From NCBI RefSeq assembly GCF_016862095.1, contig NZ_BOMH01000001.1:148112-212111 (forward strand): DNA of 64,000 nt. Direction: 5' to 3'. The number at the start of each line of letters is the position of its first letter. Positions within the stretch are counted from its first letter, which is position 1. Both the position numbers and the translations under genes were made by a program. The stretch is from Actinoplanes cyaneus (lineage in GTDB: Bacteria; Actinomycetota; Actinomycetes; Mycobacteriales; Micromonosporaceae). This document shows positions 18,009 through 26,743 of the stretch, one piece after another. The notes below the pieces were generated by a model. It was not told where the DNA came from and ran no database searches. It saw only the letters and a program-made list of their open reading frames with translations.

Positions 18009-18807
18009 CTACGGTGCCACACGGATCGGCTCCCAGCGGGCTCGCTGCCAGGCCCGTTGAAGGGCGGCTACGAGTTCCGGATCGCTTGGAAAGACCAGCT
18101 CGTCCACTGCGGCGATCGGCTGTGCCGGGCAATGGGAGTAGGTCGCGGCAGCAGCTGTCATCTCCTTCAACGACTCGCGCGTCATTCACCGGCTCGTGTC
18201 CGGAACGCCAAGCTCCCGAAGACCATCCCGAAGGAGCTTCATGGTGATCCCGGCAAGGTGGGGACCGTCAGGCCAGACGATCTGGGTGCCGTCCCAGAAA
18301 GCGATGTTCCATGCCGACCCTTCGCTCAGTGATCCGTCCCGCCCCGCGAAAAGCACGTCGTCGAAGCCGGCGTTGCGCGCCTCCAGGCAATGGAACGTCA
18401 GTCCCAGCGTCGCCATGTGTTTGAGACGAGGAAGGTCCCGCTCGTACTGAACGGTCCGCACTCGCAACGGCGGCCTTCCAGTGTCCCGGACCGGATCAGA
18501 GACGGCCATCATCACATCGGTGCGGGTCTTGTCGGTGGGGCTGGGAAGAACCGTCACCCGGACGGAAGCATCAACCTCGGTGTTCAGCGCATGGTCGATG
18601 AAGATTCCTGATCTGCTCGTGCGACGGCGGGGTGGCGTTGGGAAACAGCATCGCCGAGCCTTCGTCCAGACGACTCAGGTGAAGCGACAGGCCAGCCACA
18701 GCCCTGCCGCGCACCTGCATAGAGGTGTAGTGGCCGTAGTTCCACGTGGCCGCCCGATAGACTGCTTCGACGCTCGCCGGCTCACCGTTGATCTCCACGA
18801 GTGTCAC
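18009..18807 (-). pseudogene. Aminotransferase class IV gene broken by a frameshift and a stop codon
   Basis: The N-terminus starts with GTG at 18807 (VTLVEINGEPASVEAVYRA, NYGHYTSMQVRG) and is in frame to about 18604 (HEQIRN). Removing one base near 18603 joins it to FIDHALNTEVDASVRVTVLPS, YERDLPRLKHMATLGL (the PLP-lysine region) and SEGSAWNIAFWDG. A TGA at 18186-18188 then interrupts, yet the same frame continues with ESLKEMTAAAATYSHCPAQP to TAG at 18009. Two independent lesions in a full-length, recognisable fold IV PLP enzyme mean a recently dead gene rather than a sequencing slip. Confidence 0.8.
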
Positions 18808-19081
18808 TGAACCATGGTGTCATCCTCACGGATGTCCACCGCTTCCCCTGCCGCCCATCGCGCTTACAGCGGCAGCAGCGGATGCCGAACGATGGGGCTC
18901 CCACGGTGCCAGCATGCCCCGGCCTGGAGGCCGCGTCGCTGCGCCGTTGGCGGCGATTACAGCGAGTGCTGGCCGACTCATCAGGGCCGCGCGGCCTGGT
19001 GTTGGCCGTCTTACCGAGAGCTGTCCGACCGGTTCTGGGTAGATCTCTCCGGAGCACCCTCGGTCAGCTGCTGGAACCGGC

Positions 19082-19927
19082 TCAGCGCCGAGGCAGGCCC
19101 ATCGGGTTGGGGTACGGGACGACCGCGTTGGCGGCCGTGGCCAACGGCGCCAGTACGCCCGCCAGCCGTTCCTGCTCGGCGACGCTCAACGCCGCCCAGG
19201 GCTGAGCGGCGAGCCGATCGGTCCGGTTCTCCACGTCTCGGTGCACCGCCAGCCCCTCGCCGGTGGCCCGGCCCGACCCGTCCACCAGCCCACGGGCGGC
19301 CAGCTCCCCGACCGCAGCATCCCACTCGCCGTCACTCCAGCCCCGGTTGGGCTGCAGCTGGTCGCGGCCGCCGTGCACGCCGTGCCGCAGGACGAGCGCC
19401 TGACAGCCGGTCAGCTCGGCGTTGACCAGTGCGGCGATGTGCCCATCGCCCCGGTGCTCCCGCAACACCGTGGCCGCCTGCCAAAGCCGGGCGAGCGCAT
19501 CGCTGGGACGCGGCAGCACGGCGTTGGCGGCGCCCAGTGCCCGGCCCTCCGTCCCGGCCGCCCCGGCGGCAGCCTCCAGCAAGTCCGCGGCCTCCACCCA
19601 CCGCGCGGGCTCGTCCGGCATGATCGCTCGCAACGCCGCGACCGCGCCGGTGAGGCGGGCCGCCAGTGCCTGTTCCGGCGTCGCCCGTTGCCACACATCC
19701 GGCACGGCACGGGCCACCATGGCCGGCGCGAAAGAGAAGAACAACGCGGCGACCGGCGCCGCCGTCACCGCGCCCAGCGGGGCTGCGCGCCCGGCGAAGT
19801 ATCCACGCCAGTATCCGCGCAGCCCGGCGTTCTCGAAGGCGATCCGCGCCTGGGGTGCGAAGTACGTGACCGCATGCACCGGCTCGTACAGCTGCCACAG
19901 ATTTCGAGCCGCGCTCGCGATAGTCAT
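19082..19927 (-). CDS. SCO6745-like hypothetical protein
   Basis: A 281-residue mostly helical protein (ATIASAARNLWQLYEPVHA region near the start, then FSFAPAMVARAVPDVW). The C-terminal third carries NRGWSDGEWDAAVGELAARG and NRTDRLAAQPWAAL, the arrangement I associate with the actinobacterial SCO6745 family, annotated with a winged-helix-like C-terminal domain. Biochemical function is unknown. ATG 19927 is preferred over a GTG seven codons upstream; neither has a strong ribosome site. The gene stands alone. Confidence 0.75.
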   Translation of the reverse strand: MTIASAARNLWQLYEPVHAVTYFAPQARIAFENAGLRGYWRGYFAGRAAPLGAVTAAPVAALFFSFAPAMVARAVPDVWQRATPEQALAARLTGAVAALRAIMPDEPARWVEAADLLEAAAGAAGTEGRALGAANAVLPRPSDALARLWQAATVLREHRGDGHIAALVNAELTGCQALVLRHGVHGGRDQLQPNRGWSDGEWDAAVGELAARGLVDGSGRATGEGLAVHRDVENRTDRLAAQPWAALSVAEQERLAGVLAPLATAANAVVPYPNPMGLPRR

Positions 19928-20044
19928 GCCGCCGATCCAAGCGCACACTCCGCCGTCGGTGAACAGCCAATCGCGGCTTCGTGGCGACGAGGCCGGCGCC
20001 GAGTGTCAGCTGTCCGGGTCGTCCTTGTTCTCGCCGGCGGATAT

Positions 20045-21034
20045 TTACGATGCCGTTTCTTCGTGGTGTCCCCACCCCGGAACGAGGGCGGCGACTCGTT
20101 CCAACTGCTGGTGCTGGGAGCGTAGGTCGAGCGCTCCGAGGCGGATGACAATGTGGCGGGCGCCAGCGTCGATATAACGATTGATGGTCGCGCGCACTCG
20201 ATCGAACGAGCCGGCTACGACGGCTTGGATCTTCTCGAGTTCGTTGAGCGACATGCCGTAGGTAGCGGTGGCGTACCTTTCCATTGCTCTGCGGCCGCCG
20301 TCTTCATCTTCGTCGATCAGTACGGTCACGAACAGCGCAGGCGTGATCGCGTCGGTCGCGCGGCCGGTGTCCGCCGCGGCCTTGTGTATCCGGAGCAGAC
20401 CGGAGGCGTAGTCGGCAGGGTCGGGCGGGTAGGGCAGCCATCCGTCGTACAGACGACCGGTGCGGACCATTGCGGCGGGTGTGGCACCACCGAGCCAGAT
20501 GGGCGGCCCGCCTTCACGGAAGGGCCGTGTCGCGGGTGGAAGGTTGTCGAAGTGATAGAACTCGCCCTGGAAGCTCATGGCGCCGCCCCACACTCTGCGC
20601 CACAGCGCTACGGTCTCATCCAACCGGGCGAAGCGCCGGGACCACGGAACCTCGGACAGTGTGTAGAACGGCCGCCCGAAGCGGCCGGGAAAGCCGGCGC
20701 CGACCGCCACGGCCAACCGGCCGCCGGCAAGAAGGTCTATCGACGCCAGCGATTGAGCCGCTTGCAGCGGTCGGCGCAGGAACGGAAGTAACGCACCCGT
20801 GCCCAGAGTCACGGTGGCTGTGCTCGAGGCGAGCGCGGCGAGCATCGTCAAGGCCTCGATGCGCGGGCTGATCAGGGAGTCGTTGACAAACAGCGAGGAA
20901 AAGCCGAGCCTTTCGGCCTCGCGGCCGAAGGTGACCAGGTCACGAGGGTCGTCGGCGGGGCCCCACTGAGCTTTGCCGGTTGGAAGAAGTACGCCGATGT
21001 CCACGCCGATGATGCTCACTGTCTGCGTAGCCAT
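20045..21034 (-). CDS. LLM-class (F420- or FMN-dependent) oxidoreductase
   Basis: A 329-residue TIM-barrel protein of the luciferase-like monooxygenase superfamily. Seen are an N-terminal DIGVLLPTGKAQWG, a mid-protein TVTLGTGALLPFLRRPLQAA (the LGT...R.P strand typical of the family), then GRLAVAVGAGFPGRFG and PPIWLGGATPAAM. In actinomycetes such proteins usually use cofactor F420. ATG 21034 follows an AGGG-type ribosome site; longer frames upstream are spurious. It is divergent from an XRE/MmyB-type regulator, a pairing often seen with LLM enzymes. Confidence 0.88.
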   Translation of the reverse strand: MATQTVSIIGVDIGVLLPTGKAQWGPADDPRDLVTFGREAERLGFSSLFVNDSLISPRIEALTMLAALASSTATVTLGTGALLPFLRRPLQAAQSLASIDLLAGGRLAVAVGAGFPGRFGRPFYTLSEVPWSRRFARLDETVALWRRVWGGAMSFQGEFYHFDNLPPATRPFREGGPPIWLGGATPAAMVRTGRLYDGWLPYPPDPADYASGLLRIHKAAADTGRATDAITPALFVTVLIDEDEDGGRRAMERYATATYGMSLNELEKIQAVVAGSFDRVRATINRYIDAGARHIVIRLGALDLRSQHQQLERVAALVPGWGHHEETAS

Positions 21035-21091
21035 CCGGCAATTCCCTGGAGGGTATGGCCTGCCAGGCCCGATTGCGGCTACAAACGGACC

Positions 21092-21835
21092 ATGGACTTC
21101 CCTCGGGCGCTGCGTGAACGGCGTATCGAGCGGCGTATCAGCCAGCTCGAGATGGCCTCGCAGGCCGGTACGACCCAGCGACACCTGAGTTTCATCGAAT
21201 CAGGCCGATCAATTCCGGGACGCGGCATGGTGTTGCGCCTGGCCGAGACGCTGAACCTTCCGCTGCGTGAGCGCAATGAGTTGCTGCTGGCCGCCGGGTA
21301 CGCGCCCGCATACCCGGAAACGTCGCTCGACGATGCCGCTTTGGCTCCGGTACGCGACGCGCTCGGCCACATCCTCGACGGACACCAGCCTTATCCTGCC
21401 CTGATCGTCGACCGTACCGGTGCCATGATCGCGGCGAACCGGGCGTTCGGCCTGATCGCCGAGGGGGCCTCGGCTGATTTGATCGGCCCCGGTCGCAATG
21501 TATATCGCTTGGCTCTGCACCCGAACGGGATCGCACCGCGCATCCGCAACCTCGCCGAATGGGGACGTCACATCCTCGCTCGGCTCGGGCATGCGGAAGA
21601 GCTTCGCGACGAGTTGTCAGAATACGTACCCGAGCTCGAACCGCCGTCCGGACAGCTCGGGTTCGCAGTACCGCTGCAACTGGAGTCGACCTATGGCGAG
21701 TTGCGTTTGATGACAACCGTGACGACATTCGCTACAGCGACGGACATCACGCTCACCGAGCTGAAACTTGAAGCTTTCCTGCCGACCGACGCCTCCACAG
21801 CTGACGCGTTACGCGCAGCCGATATCGCAGACTGA
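21092..21835 (+). CDS. XRE-family regulator with MmyB-like C-terminal domain
   Basis: A 247-residue protein. A Cro/C1-type helix-turn-helix occupies residues 5-60 (RRISQLEMASQAGTTQRHLSFIESGRS), followed by an MmyB-like ligand-binding domain (YPALIVDRTGAMIAANRAF, a PAS-like fold reported to bind fatty acids in some members; GNVYRLALHPNGIAPRI region). It probably controls the divergent LLM oxidoreductase from the 57-bp spacer. GC at third positions is a little lower than in most neighbours, which hints at more recent arrival. Confidence 0.88.
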   Translation: MDFPRALRERRIERRISQLEMASQAGTTQRHLSFIESGRSIPGRGMVLRLAETLNLPLRERNELLLAAGYAPAYPETSLDDAALAPVRDALGHILDGHQPYPALIVDRTGAMIAANRAFGLIAEGASADLIGPGRNVYRLALHPNGIAPRIRNLAEWGRHILARLGHAEELRDELSEYVPELEPPSGQLGFAVPLQLESTYGELRLMTTVTTFATATDITLTELKLEAFLPTDASTADALRAADIAD

Positions 21836-22185
21836 TTATCTATACCTGAAAGCTCTCGTCTCGGCACAGCAGGACCCCTGTCCGCGTCGGGATGACAACC
21901 GGGTTGACAGCGGGCCAGCCCGAGCGCGGACAGCGGCAGAAGAGGGCGCTGCTGAACGTCCAGTGCCGCGCGGCTGGTCTTTTCCTCACGCGCGTCGGGT
22001 GAAAGCCAATGGAAAAGTGTGCTGGCCGGCCAGCATCCGAGCGGTCTGGGCTGAGCCGGTTCGAGTCCGGCGACCCGGCGCGCCGCACAGCCGCAGATCC
22101 GGATGCCGTGACCGCACTCCAAGGCGGCACGGGGGCATGGCCGCGAGGAGATTCCGACGGGTGGATTCGCCTGGGTGGCGGGTGG
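21836..22185. other. 350-bp spacer without a supported gene
   Basis: This lies between the convergent XRE and SDR genes. Frames crossing it lack coding bias. It contains the 16-base palindrome TGCTGGCCGGCCAGCA near 22019-22034 and a tRNA T-arm-like hairpin at 22055-22071 (GCCGG, loop TTCGAGT, CCGGC). No full tRNA can be folded around it. Confidence 0.5.
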
Positions 22186-23094
22186 TCATCGGGCGAAGTG
22201 GGCCTCGCTGAGGGTGAGCAGTTTCCGCTGGACGGCCGCGTCATGGGAGATCGGCGGTGTGACCGCTACCGAGCCTTGGTTGAAGTAGCGGCCGGTGACC
22301 CCGGCGAGTCGGGGGTCGGTGGCGATACGCAGCGCGGTTGCCGCGCCGTCAGCGGGGGTGAGCATGGCGCGGCGGATGAGGGTGCCGAACGGGCGCAGTG
22401 AGCGCGGTATCAGGTCGTCGACGATGCCGGTGGCGACGATGCCGGGGTGTACGGCGTTGACGGTGACGCCGTCGGGGGCGAACGAGCGGGTAAGGGCGTA
22501 ACCGGCGGTGACCGTCATGAGTTTCGCCCGCGTGTACGCCTCGAAGGGTACGAATCCGGTTCGGGGGTTGAGGTCGGCCAGGTCGTTGATATGGGTGAGG
22601 TCCAGACTCGGTGGGCGGGGTTTTCCGGCGAGCTTGATCCGGCGGGTGTCGTTGAGGGTGTCGCTGGCGACGTTCACGATGCGTGCCCGGCCGCGCCGGA
22701 GAGAGGCGTCCAGGTGGGTCATGAGGCCGTAGGCGGCGAGGTAGTCGAGGGCGACGTGCATTTCGACGCCGTCGGACGACATCCGGTGGTCGGGGAAGTG
22801 CGCGCCGGCGTTGTTGACGAGGATGTGGATCTGCTCGTAGCGGTCCTCGATGATTCGCGCCGCGGTGAGAAGGTCCTCGCGCCGGGACAGGTCACCGGCG
22901 ATGACGTCGAGCCGGTGCTCGTTGTCCACGCCGATCCGAGCCCGCAGGGTGTCGGCGCGGGCGGAGTCGCGGGCCACGGTGACGACGTGGACGCCCGCGT
23001 TGATGAGTGTGGCGGCGATGATCTGTCCCATACCGCCGGTTGCTCCGGTCACGACGGCGGTGTGGTGCCTCAGGTCGGGGATCGCGGCGGTCAT
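22186..23094 (-). CDS. SDR-family oxidoreductase (retinol-dehydrogenase-like)
   Basis: A 302-residue classical SDR. Motifs are the cofactor motif VVTGATGGMGQ (residues 14-24), NNAGAHFPD, a catalytic region with VNVASDT and, farther on, EAYTRAKLM (Tyr-x-x-x-Lys), then VNAVHPGIVATG. Length and the insert between Ser and Tyr resemble the retinol/protochlorophyllide reductase-like branch. The ATG overlaps the TGA of the upstream NAD(P)-binding gene (ATGA). The two are probably a TetR-controlled operon. Confidence 0.9.
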   Translation of the reverse strand: MTAAIPDLRHHTAVVTGATGGMGQIIAATLINAGVHVVTVARDSARADTLRARIGVDNEHRLDVIAGDLSRREDLLTAARIIEDRYEQIHILVNNAGAHFPDHRMSSDGVEMHVALDYLAAYGLMTHLDASLRRGRARIVNVASDTLNDTRRIKLAGKPRPPSLDLTHINDLADLNPRTGFVPFEAYTRAKLMTVTAGYALTRSFAPDGVTVNAVHPGIVATGIVDDLIPRSLRPFGTLIRRAMLTPADGAATALRIATDPRLAGVTGRYFNQGSVAVTPPISHDAAVQRKLLTLSEAHFAR

Positions 23095-23708
23095 CGGGTG
23101 ATCCGGGGACAAGCCCGTACGTAGTGTGGGGTCACCGCTTCGTCGATCAGGAAGGCGGCGAGGTCGGCGCGGCCGATGGAACTCCATGCGCGGATCGGTA
23201 GATCGGTACCGACCCGGCTGTGCCCGGTGGCCGGGCGGTGGGACAGCTTCGAGGGCCGCACGATCGTCCAATCGAGACCGGACGCGGTGATCAGCGGTTC
23301 CATCGTCTCCTTGTCGCGCATCCGGTCGGGCACGCCGGCCCAGGCCGCGAGGGAGTAGAGCGACCGGTCGTGGGTCTCCAGCACCCCGTGGGCGCTGACG
23401 GCGATCAAGCGGGTCACGCCGGTCGCGGCCATCGCGGCCAGTGTCGTACGGATGCCGTCGGTGCACACCGTCGTCGGCCCGCTGCCGCTGCCACCGAGAG
23501 TGCTGATCACGACGTCGGCGCCGCTCAAGGCGTCGGTCAGCGCGGGCGTGTCGTGGGCGTCCGGCCAGATCGCCTCGATCAGCCGTTCCTGCTCGGCGAA
23601 CGTCGCGTTCCGGCGGACACAAGCCGTCACGACGTGTCCGCGATCGAGAGCTGTGGCCACCACGTGCCGCCCGGTTGCTCCGGATGCTCCGATCACGGCG
23701 ATCCTCAT
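23091..23708 (-). CDS. NAD(P)-binding NmrA-like epimerase/reductase
   Basis: A 205-residue Rossmann protein: VIGASGATGRHVVATALDRGH at the N-terminus, ADVVISTLGGSGSG in the fourth strand and WTIVRPSKLSHRP near residue 160, the typical atypical-SDR/flavin-reductase-like layout (often annotated NAD(P)H-binding). It is the first gene of the operon with the SDR and is divergent from a TetR gene. The substrate is unknown; redox detoxification is a reasonable guess from context. Confidence 0.88.
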   Translation of the reverse strand: MRIAVIGASGATGRHVVATALDRGHVVTACVRRNATFAEQERLIEAIWPDAHDTPALTDALSGADVVISTLGGSGSGPTTVCTDGIRTTLAAMAATGVTRLIAVSAHGVLETHDRSLYSLAAWAGVPDRMRDKETMEPLITASGLDWTIVRPSKLSHRPATGHSRVGTDLPIRAWSSIGRADLAAFLIDEAVTPHYVRACPRITR

Positions 23709-23785
23709 CTGTGAAACATTCTATCTCATAACTCAAGTGTGCGCGGCGGCGCGCTATGAGTCAAGGTGTCTCATAGAATGAGGCG
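23709..23785. promoter_or_regulatory. AT-rich divergent promoter/operator for the SDR pair and TetR
   Basis: A 77-bp spacer much richer in A/T than its surroundings. It repeats the word CTCATA: ATTCTATCTCATA at 23718-23730, the complement CTATGAG at 23754-23760, and TCTCATAGAATGAG at 23769-23782. ATTCTAT at the left and ATAGAAT at the right are inverted copies bracketing the region. This is the probable binding site of the TetR protein encoded at 23786. Confidence 0.6.
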
Positions 23786-24355
23786 GTGAACACCGATCCG
23801 GATCCGCGTTTCCAGCGCAGCCGTCAGGCCATCCTGTCCGCCGCGCGTGAGCTGCTGCTGGAAAAAGGCCCGGTCGCGGTGACACATGCCCAGGTGGCGG
23901 AACGGGCCGGGGTGGGCCGGGCGACCGTCTACCGGCACTGGCCACGCCCCGACGAGCTGCTCGCCGAGGCTATGGCGACCGTGCCGATGCCGTTGCTCGA
24001 CAACCCGACCGTCCCGACCCGACAGTGGCTGACGCGTGAGCTGACCACGCTCGCCCAGCAGCTCGAGCTGGCCGACGTACGCGCCGTGGCCACCACCCTG
24101 GCCAGCACCGCGCTCTGGGACCATCAGATGGACGCCCGGCGCGCACAGTTCGCCACGATCCTGGCCGACCGCCTTGCCAGCGCTCTCGACACGGCCCACG
24201 ACCGAGGGGAAGTCACTCTCACCCTGCCCGTTCGCGACGCCGCGGCCTTCCTCGTCGGCCCGATCTACTACCGCAGCACGATCGAACACGGTCCCGCCGG
24301 CTCGACACTCATCGAAACGCTGATAGCCGCGATCGGGACCTGGACCACGCCTTGA
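23786..24355 (+). CDS. TetR-family repressor
   Basis: A 189-residue regulator with an HTH at residues 12-58 (AARELLLEKGPVAVTHAQVAERAG, then VGRATVYRHWPRPDELLAEA) and a C-terminal helical effector domain. The GTG start at 23786 follows GAGGCG directly after the operator repeats. It is divergent from the NmrA/SDR operon, which it presumably represses, along with itself. Confidence 0.9.
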   Translation: MNTDPDPRFQRSRQAILSAARELLLEKGPVAVTHAQVAERAGVGRATVYRHWPRPDELLAEAMATVPMPLLDNPTVPTRQWLTRELTTLAQQLELADVRAVATTLASTALWDHQMDARRAQFATILADRLASALDTAHDRGEVTLTLPVRDAAAFLVGPIYYRSTIEHGPAGSTLIETLIAAIGTWTTP

Positions 24356-24597
24356 GCCCGTCCGACACCAGCCGCCACGGGGCGATAACCGCCATTTGCC
24401 GTTCCTGCCGGTTCTGGAACGAGCAGCCGCATCCTGTCGTCGGCAGATGAGGCCGACGCGCACTTCAAAGAGCAAAGATCACTTCTTGCTGTGGCGGGGT
24501 CCGACACCGCGCGGAGGCCCGAAACGGTCCGGCGCCATTCGGGACCGTCCGGGCTCTCCCTCGGCTGGGTCCGCAACGCGTTCCGGGACAACACCGA

Positions 24598-25248
24598 TCA
24601 TCTTGCTCCGGACGTGCGCCGGTGCGTCGTCAAGGTTGCCGGCGGCGCGCCGGCCAGGTTCCGGGCAACGTCGCGCACTGTGGCGGTCAGGGCGCCGGCG
24701 ATCACCGCGTAACCCGCGCTCGACGGATGGAACCGGTCGGCGCTGAACAGGCTGCGGTCGCGTGCGAAGCCGGCGGCGGAGCTCATCCCGATGTCGGCCA
24801 CGTGCGCGCCCTCGGCCACCGCGGCCCGCGACTGCGCGTCGTGCAGCAGCGCGCTGGCGGCCCGGACCGCGCCGCGCATCTCGACCGGCACCCAGGGCAC
24901 CACCGACAGGTCGGGCGCGGGCGCGACGATCACCTCGGCCCCGGCGGCGCGAAGGGCCCGGACCGCGGCGCCCAGCTGATCGGCGGCGTCCGCCGGGGGC
25001 ACGAAACGGGTCAGGTCGTTGGCGCCGATGATGATCAGCGCGAGGTCGGGTGACCAGGGCAGGGCAGTGGCGACCTGCGCGGCCAGGTCGGCGCTGCGGG
25101 CGCCCGGCACGGCGAACACCCGGGCGCGGTGGGGCAGCTCGGCCGCGGTCAGGTCGACGGAGAGCCGGGCGGTGACGGTGTCGGCCGGGCGGGAGGCGCC
25201 CTGACCGTACGCGATCGAGTCGCCCAGAACGGCGAAGTTGATAACCAC
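24598..25248 (-). CDS. SGNH/GDSL-type hydrolase
   Basis: A 216-residue esterase-fold protein with all four SGNH blocks: FAVLGDSIAYGQGAS (nucleophile Ser, residues 4-18), the Gly in block II, IIIGANDLTRF (block III) and DRFHPSSAGY (block V, catalytic Asp-x-x-His). There is no signal peptide, so it is probably cytosolic. The GTG at 25248 has no ribosome site and may be leaderless; upstream frame extensions are proline/arginine-rich artefacts. Substrate may be a lipid ester, acetylated sugar or arylester. Confidence 0.88.
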   Translation of the reverse strand: MVINFAVLGDSIAYGQGASRPADTVTARLSVDLTAAELPHRARVFAVPGARSADLAAQVATALPWSPDLALIIIGANDLTRFVPPADAADQLGAAVRALRAAGAEVIVAPAPDLSVVPWVPVEMRGAVRAASALLHDAQSRAAVAEGAHVADIGMSSAAGFARDRSLFSADRFHPSSAGYAVIAGALTATVRDVARNLAGAPPATLTTHRRTSGAR

Positions 25249-25366
25249 GTGATGTGCAACAGCGCCCGGCCCTGATCTGATTCCGGGCCGGAGCGGCTGC
25301 CGCCAGGGGCTTTCGATGCGGTAGACCCCTGGCGACCCGCCGTACGGGAAACCGGTGGGAGGTTTT

Positions 25367-26344
25367 TCAGCGGCCGGGTGAGGGCGATGGCGCCGGAGCG
25401 GGACCGGAGACGGAGGCCGACGGCGCCGGAGCCGGGCCGGAGAGCGACGGCGCCGGGGACGGGGACTGGCTGGGGAGCGGGTCGCCGGACGGGGCCGGTG
25501 ACCGGAACGGATTCTTCTCGGGGCAGCGCGGATATCCCCGGTGCCAGCTGGTCCACGTCTCGCCGGATTCGGTGTCCCCGCAGTACTGACTGCCGAGTTG
25601 GATCGGGTTGCCACTCTGGTCGTAGAGTTGCGCGTCCTCGACGAGGCGCCCCTGGCTGTCGTAGACGAAGACGTCGCGCACGTTCTCGTAACCGGAGCTG
25701 CCGCTGTACGTCGCGTCGACGTAGGCGGGCGATCGCGTGTCGAGGTCCGCGGCGCCGAAGCCGATCAGCGCGAACAGGATCAGCACGGCGGTCGCGGCGT
25801 AGTACGTGTACCGCGGCCAGAGTCCCGTCGGCGTGCCCCGCCTGCCGAGCCAGATCGAGCCCACGACGCTCCCCCCGAGCAGGATCACGGCGAAGAGCAG
25901 GCTGCCGTCGACCCGCGGCAGCAGCCCGACCCGGTCGGAACCGTCGAGCAGGTGCGCGACAACCATCGCGAACAGATAGCCGCGCAGCACCCACCAGGCG
26001 GGCCGGAGCAGGACCAGGAACTCGCTGGCCCGCGGATAGCCGAGCACCGGCCCGACCCGCAGATCGGCCGCCCGCAGCCGGCGGAGCAGACGTTCCCGCA
26101 GGTCGCTGACGTGGTCGCGACGGCTGGGAAGGTGCAGGCCCGCGGCGGCGAGCAGCTCCGCGGCGTACGCCGAGGGCGCTCCCAACCTCTCGACCAGGGT
26201 CCCGTTCCCCTCGGCGAGCACCTCGGCCAGGTGCTCGGGCAGGTCTTCCAGGAGTTCCTCGCGGGTGCTTTCGGGCACGCCGCCGAGCGCCTCGCGCACC
26301 TGGGCGACATACCCGGCGATCTCGTCCTCTGCGATGTCGTTCAC
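25367..26344 (-). CDS. HAAS-domain membrane protein partnered with PadR
   Basis: A 325-residue protein. Residues 5-75 are a helical HAAS-type domain (DEIAGYVAQVREALGGVPES, LLEDLPEHLAEVL), followed by about three transmembrane helices (WWVLRGYLFAMVVAHLL, LLFAVILLGGSVVGSIWLG, AATAVLILFALIGFG). An extracytoplasmic part with a single Cys pair (YCGD...PRCP) follows, and a low-complexity Pro/Ser/Ala tail. HAAS domains are found next to PadR regulators and are thought to link the membrane to transcription. The GTG start overlaps the PadR stop. Confidence 0.82.
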   Translation of the reverse strand: MNDIAEDEIAGYVAQVREALGGVPESTREELLEDLPEHLAEVLAEGNGTLVERLGAPSAYAAELLAAAGLHLPSRRDHVSDLRERLLRRLRAADLRVGPVLGYPRASEFLVLLRPAWWVLRGYLFAMVVAHLLDGSDRVGLLPRVDGSLLFAVILLGGSVVGSIWLGRRGTPTGLWPRYTYYAATAVLILFALIGFGAADLDTRSPAYVDATYSGSSGYENVRDVFVYDSQGRLVEDAQLYDQSGNPIQLGSQYCGDTESGETWTSWHRGYPRCPEKNPFRSPAPSGDPLPSQSPSPAPSLSGPAPAPSASVSGPAPAPSPSPGR

Positions 26345-26670
26345 ACGATCCCCCGGTCACCGAGCAGGTCGTTCATGGTCGAGGCGAACTCACGCCAGGT
26401 CTTGCCGTTGCGGTCCAGTTCGGCCCGGCCGGCGGCGTTGAGCGCGTAGTACTTCCGGTGCGGACCCTCGTCGCTGGGGACCACATAGGTGTTCAGGAAG
26501 CCGCCGGTGAAGAGGCGGCGCAGGGTGCCGTAGACCGAGGCGTCGCCGACGTCCTGCAGGCCGGCGGCGCGCAGCCGGCGCAGGATGTCGTAGCCGTAAC
26601 CGTCCTCGTCGCGCAGTGCCGCGAGGACGGCGAGGTCCAGCACTCCTTTGAGGAGCTGCGTGGTATCCAC
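26341..26670 (-). CDS. PadR-family transcriptional regulator
   Basis: A 109-residue PadR protein: LLKGVLDLAVLAALRDEDGYGYDILRRL (winged helix start), DVGDASVYGTLRRLFTGGFL (recognition helix and wing) and KYYALNAAGRAELDR (wing and C-terminal helix). It is short, of the PadR-s2 kind. GTG 26670 gives the canonical N-terminus. The perfect palindrome at 26676-26689, six bases before the start, is an obvious autorepression site. Its stop overlaps the start of the HAAS-domain gene. Confidence 0.92.
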   Translation of the reverse strand: MDTTQLLKGVLDLAVLAALRDEDGYGYDILRRLRAAGLQDVGDASVYGTLRRLFTGGFLNTYVVPSDEGPHRKYYALNAAGRAELDRNGKTWREFASTMNDLLGDRGIV

Positions 26671-26675
26671 GCACA

Positions 26676-26689
26676 GCACAGTACTGTGC
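26676..26689. promoter_or_regulatory. Perfect palindrome upstream of padR
   Basis: GCACAGTACTGTGC is a perfect 14-bp palindrome immediately before the PadR start, with an extra TGTGC half-site on its left (26671-26675 complement). PadR proteins bind ATGT/ACAT-like dyads of about this size. It is a likely autoregulatory operator. Confidence 0.7.
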
Positions 26690-26743
26690 AATCCGAAGTA
26701 CCGTCAATGCGGGGATACCGCCGTCGCCGGCGGCTCGGTGCCG

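Noticed and set aside
18782..19057. Reverse frame of 91 codons upstream of the aminotransferase pseudogene
   Set aside because: No coding bias or motif; it lies in the likely promoter region. Forward frames there are equally unconvincing.
22055..22071. A functional tRNA gene
   Set aside because: Only a T-arm-like hairpin exists; acceptor, D and anticodon arms cannot be assembled at proper distances.
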